DNA of 64,000 nucleotides, taken from positions 1-64,000 of the forward strand of contig JAQGDQ010000671.1 of assembly GCA_030141605.1 (NCBI GenBank), written 5' to 3'. Below the pieces are notes generated by a model. The model was not told the DNA's origin and did no database searches. It was given only the letters and a program-made list of their open reading frames with translations. A program made the translations under genes and the position numbers. Shown piece after piece: positions 63,411 to 64,000 of this stretch; the stretch's first letter is position 1, and each line of letters starts with the position of its first letter. Source of the DNA: Tubiluchus corallicola. Its lineage: Eukaryota > Priapulida > Priapulimorpha > Priapulimorphida > Tubiluchidae.

Positions 63411-64000
63411 GCTGTATGCAACAAAAGTAGCATAAAAGTTTTGAAAAGATATCGAAGGCTGGTTTGACCACGAAGTGTATATTTAAACCTTAAACAGTAA
63501 GTTAATTATTCTTTTTCCTGTTGGTTGCATCTGTTGCCGTCATTGAAATTACCTGATAAATCAGTAACACTTCTTCGAATACCTGTCTTCTCTTTTTTTT
63601 CGCTATCGGCACACTGTCAAACAATTTCCGTGTCAAAATGCTTTTACGGATTGCGTTCGCTTTCCCTAATGCGAATAGGCTATGACAAATAACTGCAACG
63701 CACAAACAGTTTTACCACACAAATATTCCCCCACAGTGCATTATATACTTTGCAGCACTATTACTGGCTTTATTTGAGATATTGTTTCTGTAGAAATCGT
63801 ACATAACAGAACAAAAGGAAGAGTCAAATATGTTTGGCAGCCTCATTTGAAAGGTTTGGTAAGCTAATGGATGTTCGGATGTAGCAGCATAGCATTTTAA
63901 GCTTTTGACCTGGTAAATCGAACCTGTCACCCTCATGATGGGCAGATTGAATGAGGAAGATATTTATATTTATAGTAATGTAAAACCATGATGCCGTCAG
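63411..64000. other. Upstream of chemoreceptor B
   Basis: 590 bp that should hold the chemoreceptor B promoter. No core promoter element or further receptor exon can be recognised before the window ends. Confidence 0.4.

Overview
The window is AT-rich, intron-rich animal DNA. The lineage looks invertebrate. Two tandem genes encode seven-transmembrane proteins of the gustatory-receptor / gustatory-receptor-like superfamily, which is widespread in arthropods and other invertebrates. The other genes are ordinary metazoan genes: a class IA PI3-kinase, a heparan sulfate 3-O-sulfotransferase and an SLC17-type transporter. I cannot name a species. Transposon debris and microsatellites fill most of the non-coding space.

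Layout. Positions 421-2880 hold a broken, 5'-truncated CR1/L2/Jockey-like LINE, followed by a small TA-flanked MITE. Positions 4789-29679 (+) hold a complete 25-coding-exon gene for a PI3-kinase p110 catalytic subunit of the beta type (1,039 residues). All its splice sites are GT-AG and all phases agree. Its introns carry several MITEs, a related pair of SINE-like copies and short tandem repeats. Positions 31638-32261 (-) encode a 207-residue multi-pass membrane protein I do not recognise. Positions 36888-37928 (-) hold an intronless type II heparan sulfate 3-O-sulfotransferase gene. Positions 40748-48008 (-) hold eight exons of an SLC17/sialin-like transporter whose first exon I could not find. 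Its introns contain a long AGAAC microsatellite, an orphan C-type lectin exon on the opposite strand, and a 5S rRNA-derived SINE-like element with a GAGT tail.

Positions 49283-50468 hold a decayed mariner-like element followed by a duplicated GA array. An inverted second copy of that element lies at 58838-59490. Two paralogous chemoreceptor genes, each with three coding exons and identical intron placement, lie head-to-tail on the minus strand at 52795-56820 and 60728-63410. A long TCA microsatellite and the second mariner copy lie between them.

Functionally the genes are unrelated neighbours: lipid signalling, glycosaminoglycan sulfation, organic anion transport and chemoreception. The only clear functional cluster is the tandem chemoreceptor pair. 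I found no evidence of an undescribed multi-gene system. The most unusual items are the transporter lacking the family's charged TM4 residues, the 5S-derived element, the nested lectin exon, and the two mariner copies that share one internal deletion.
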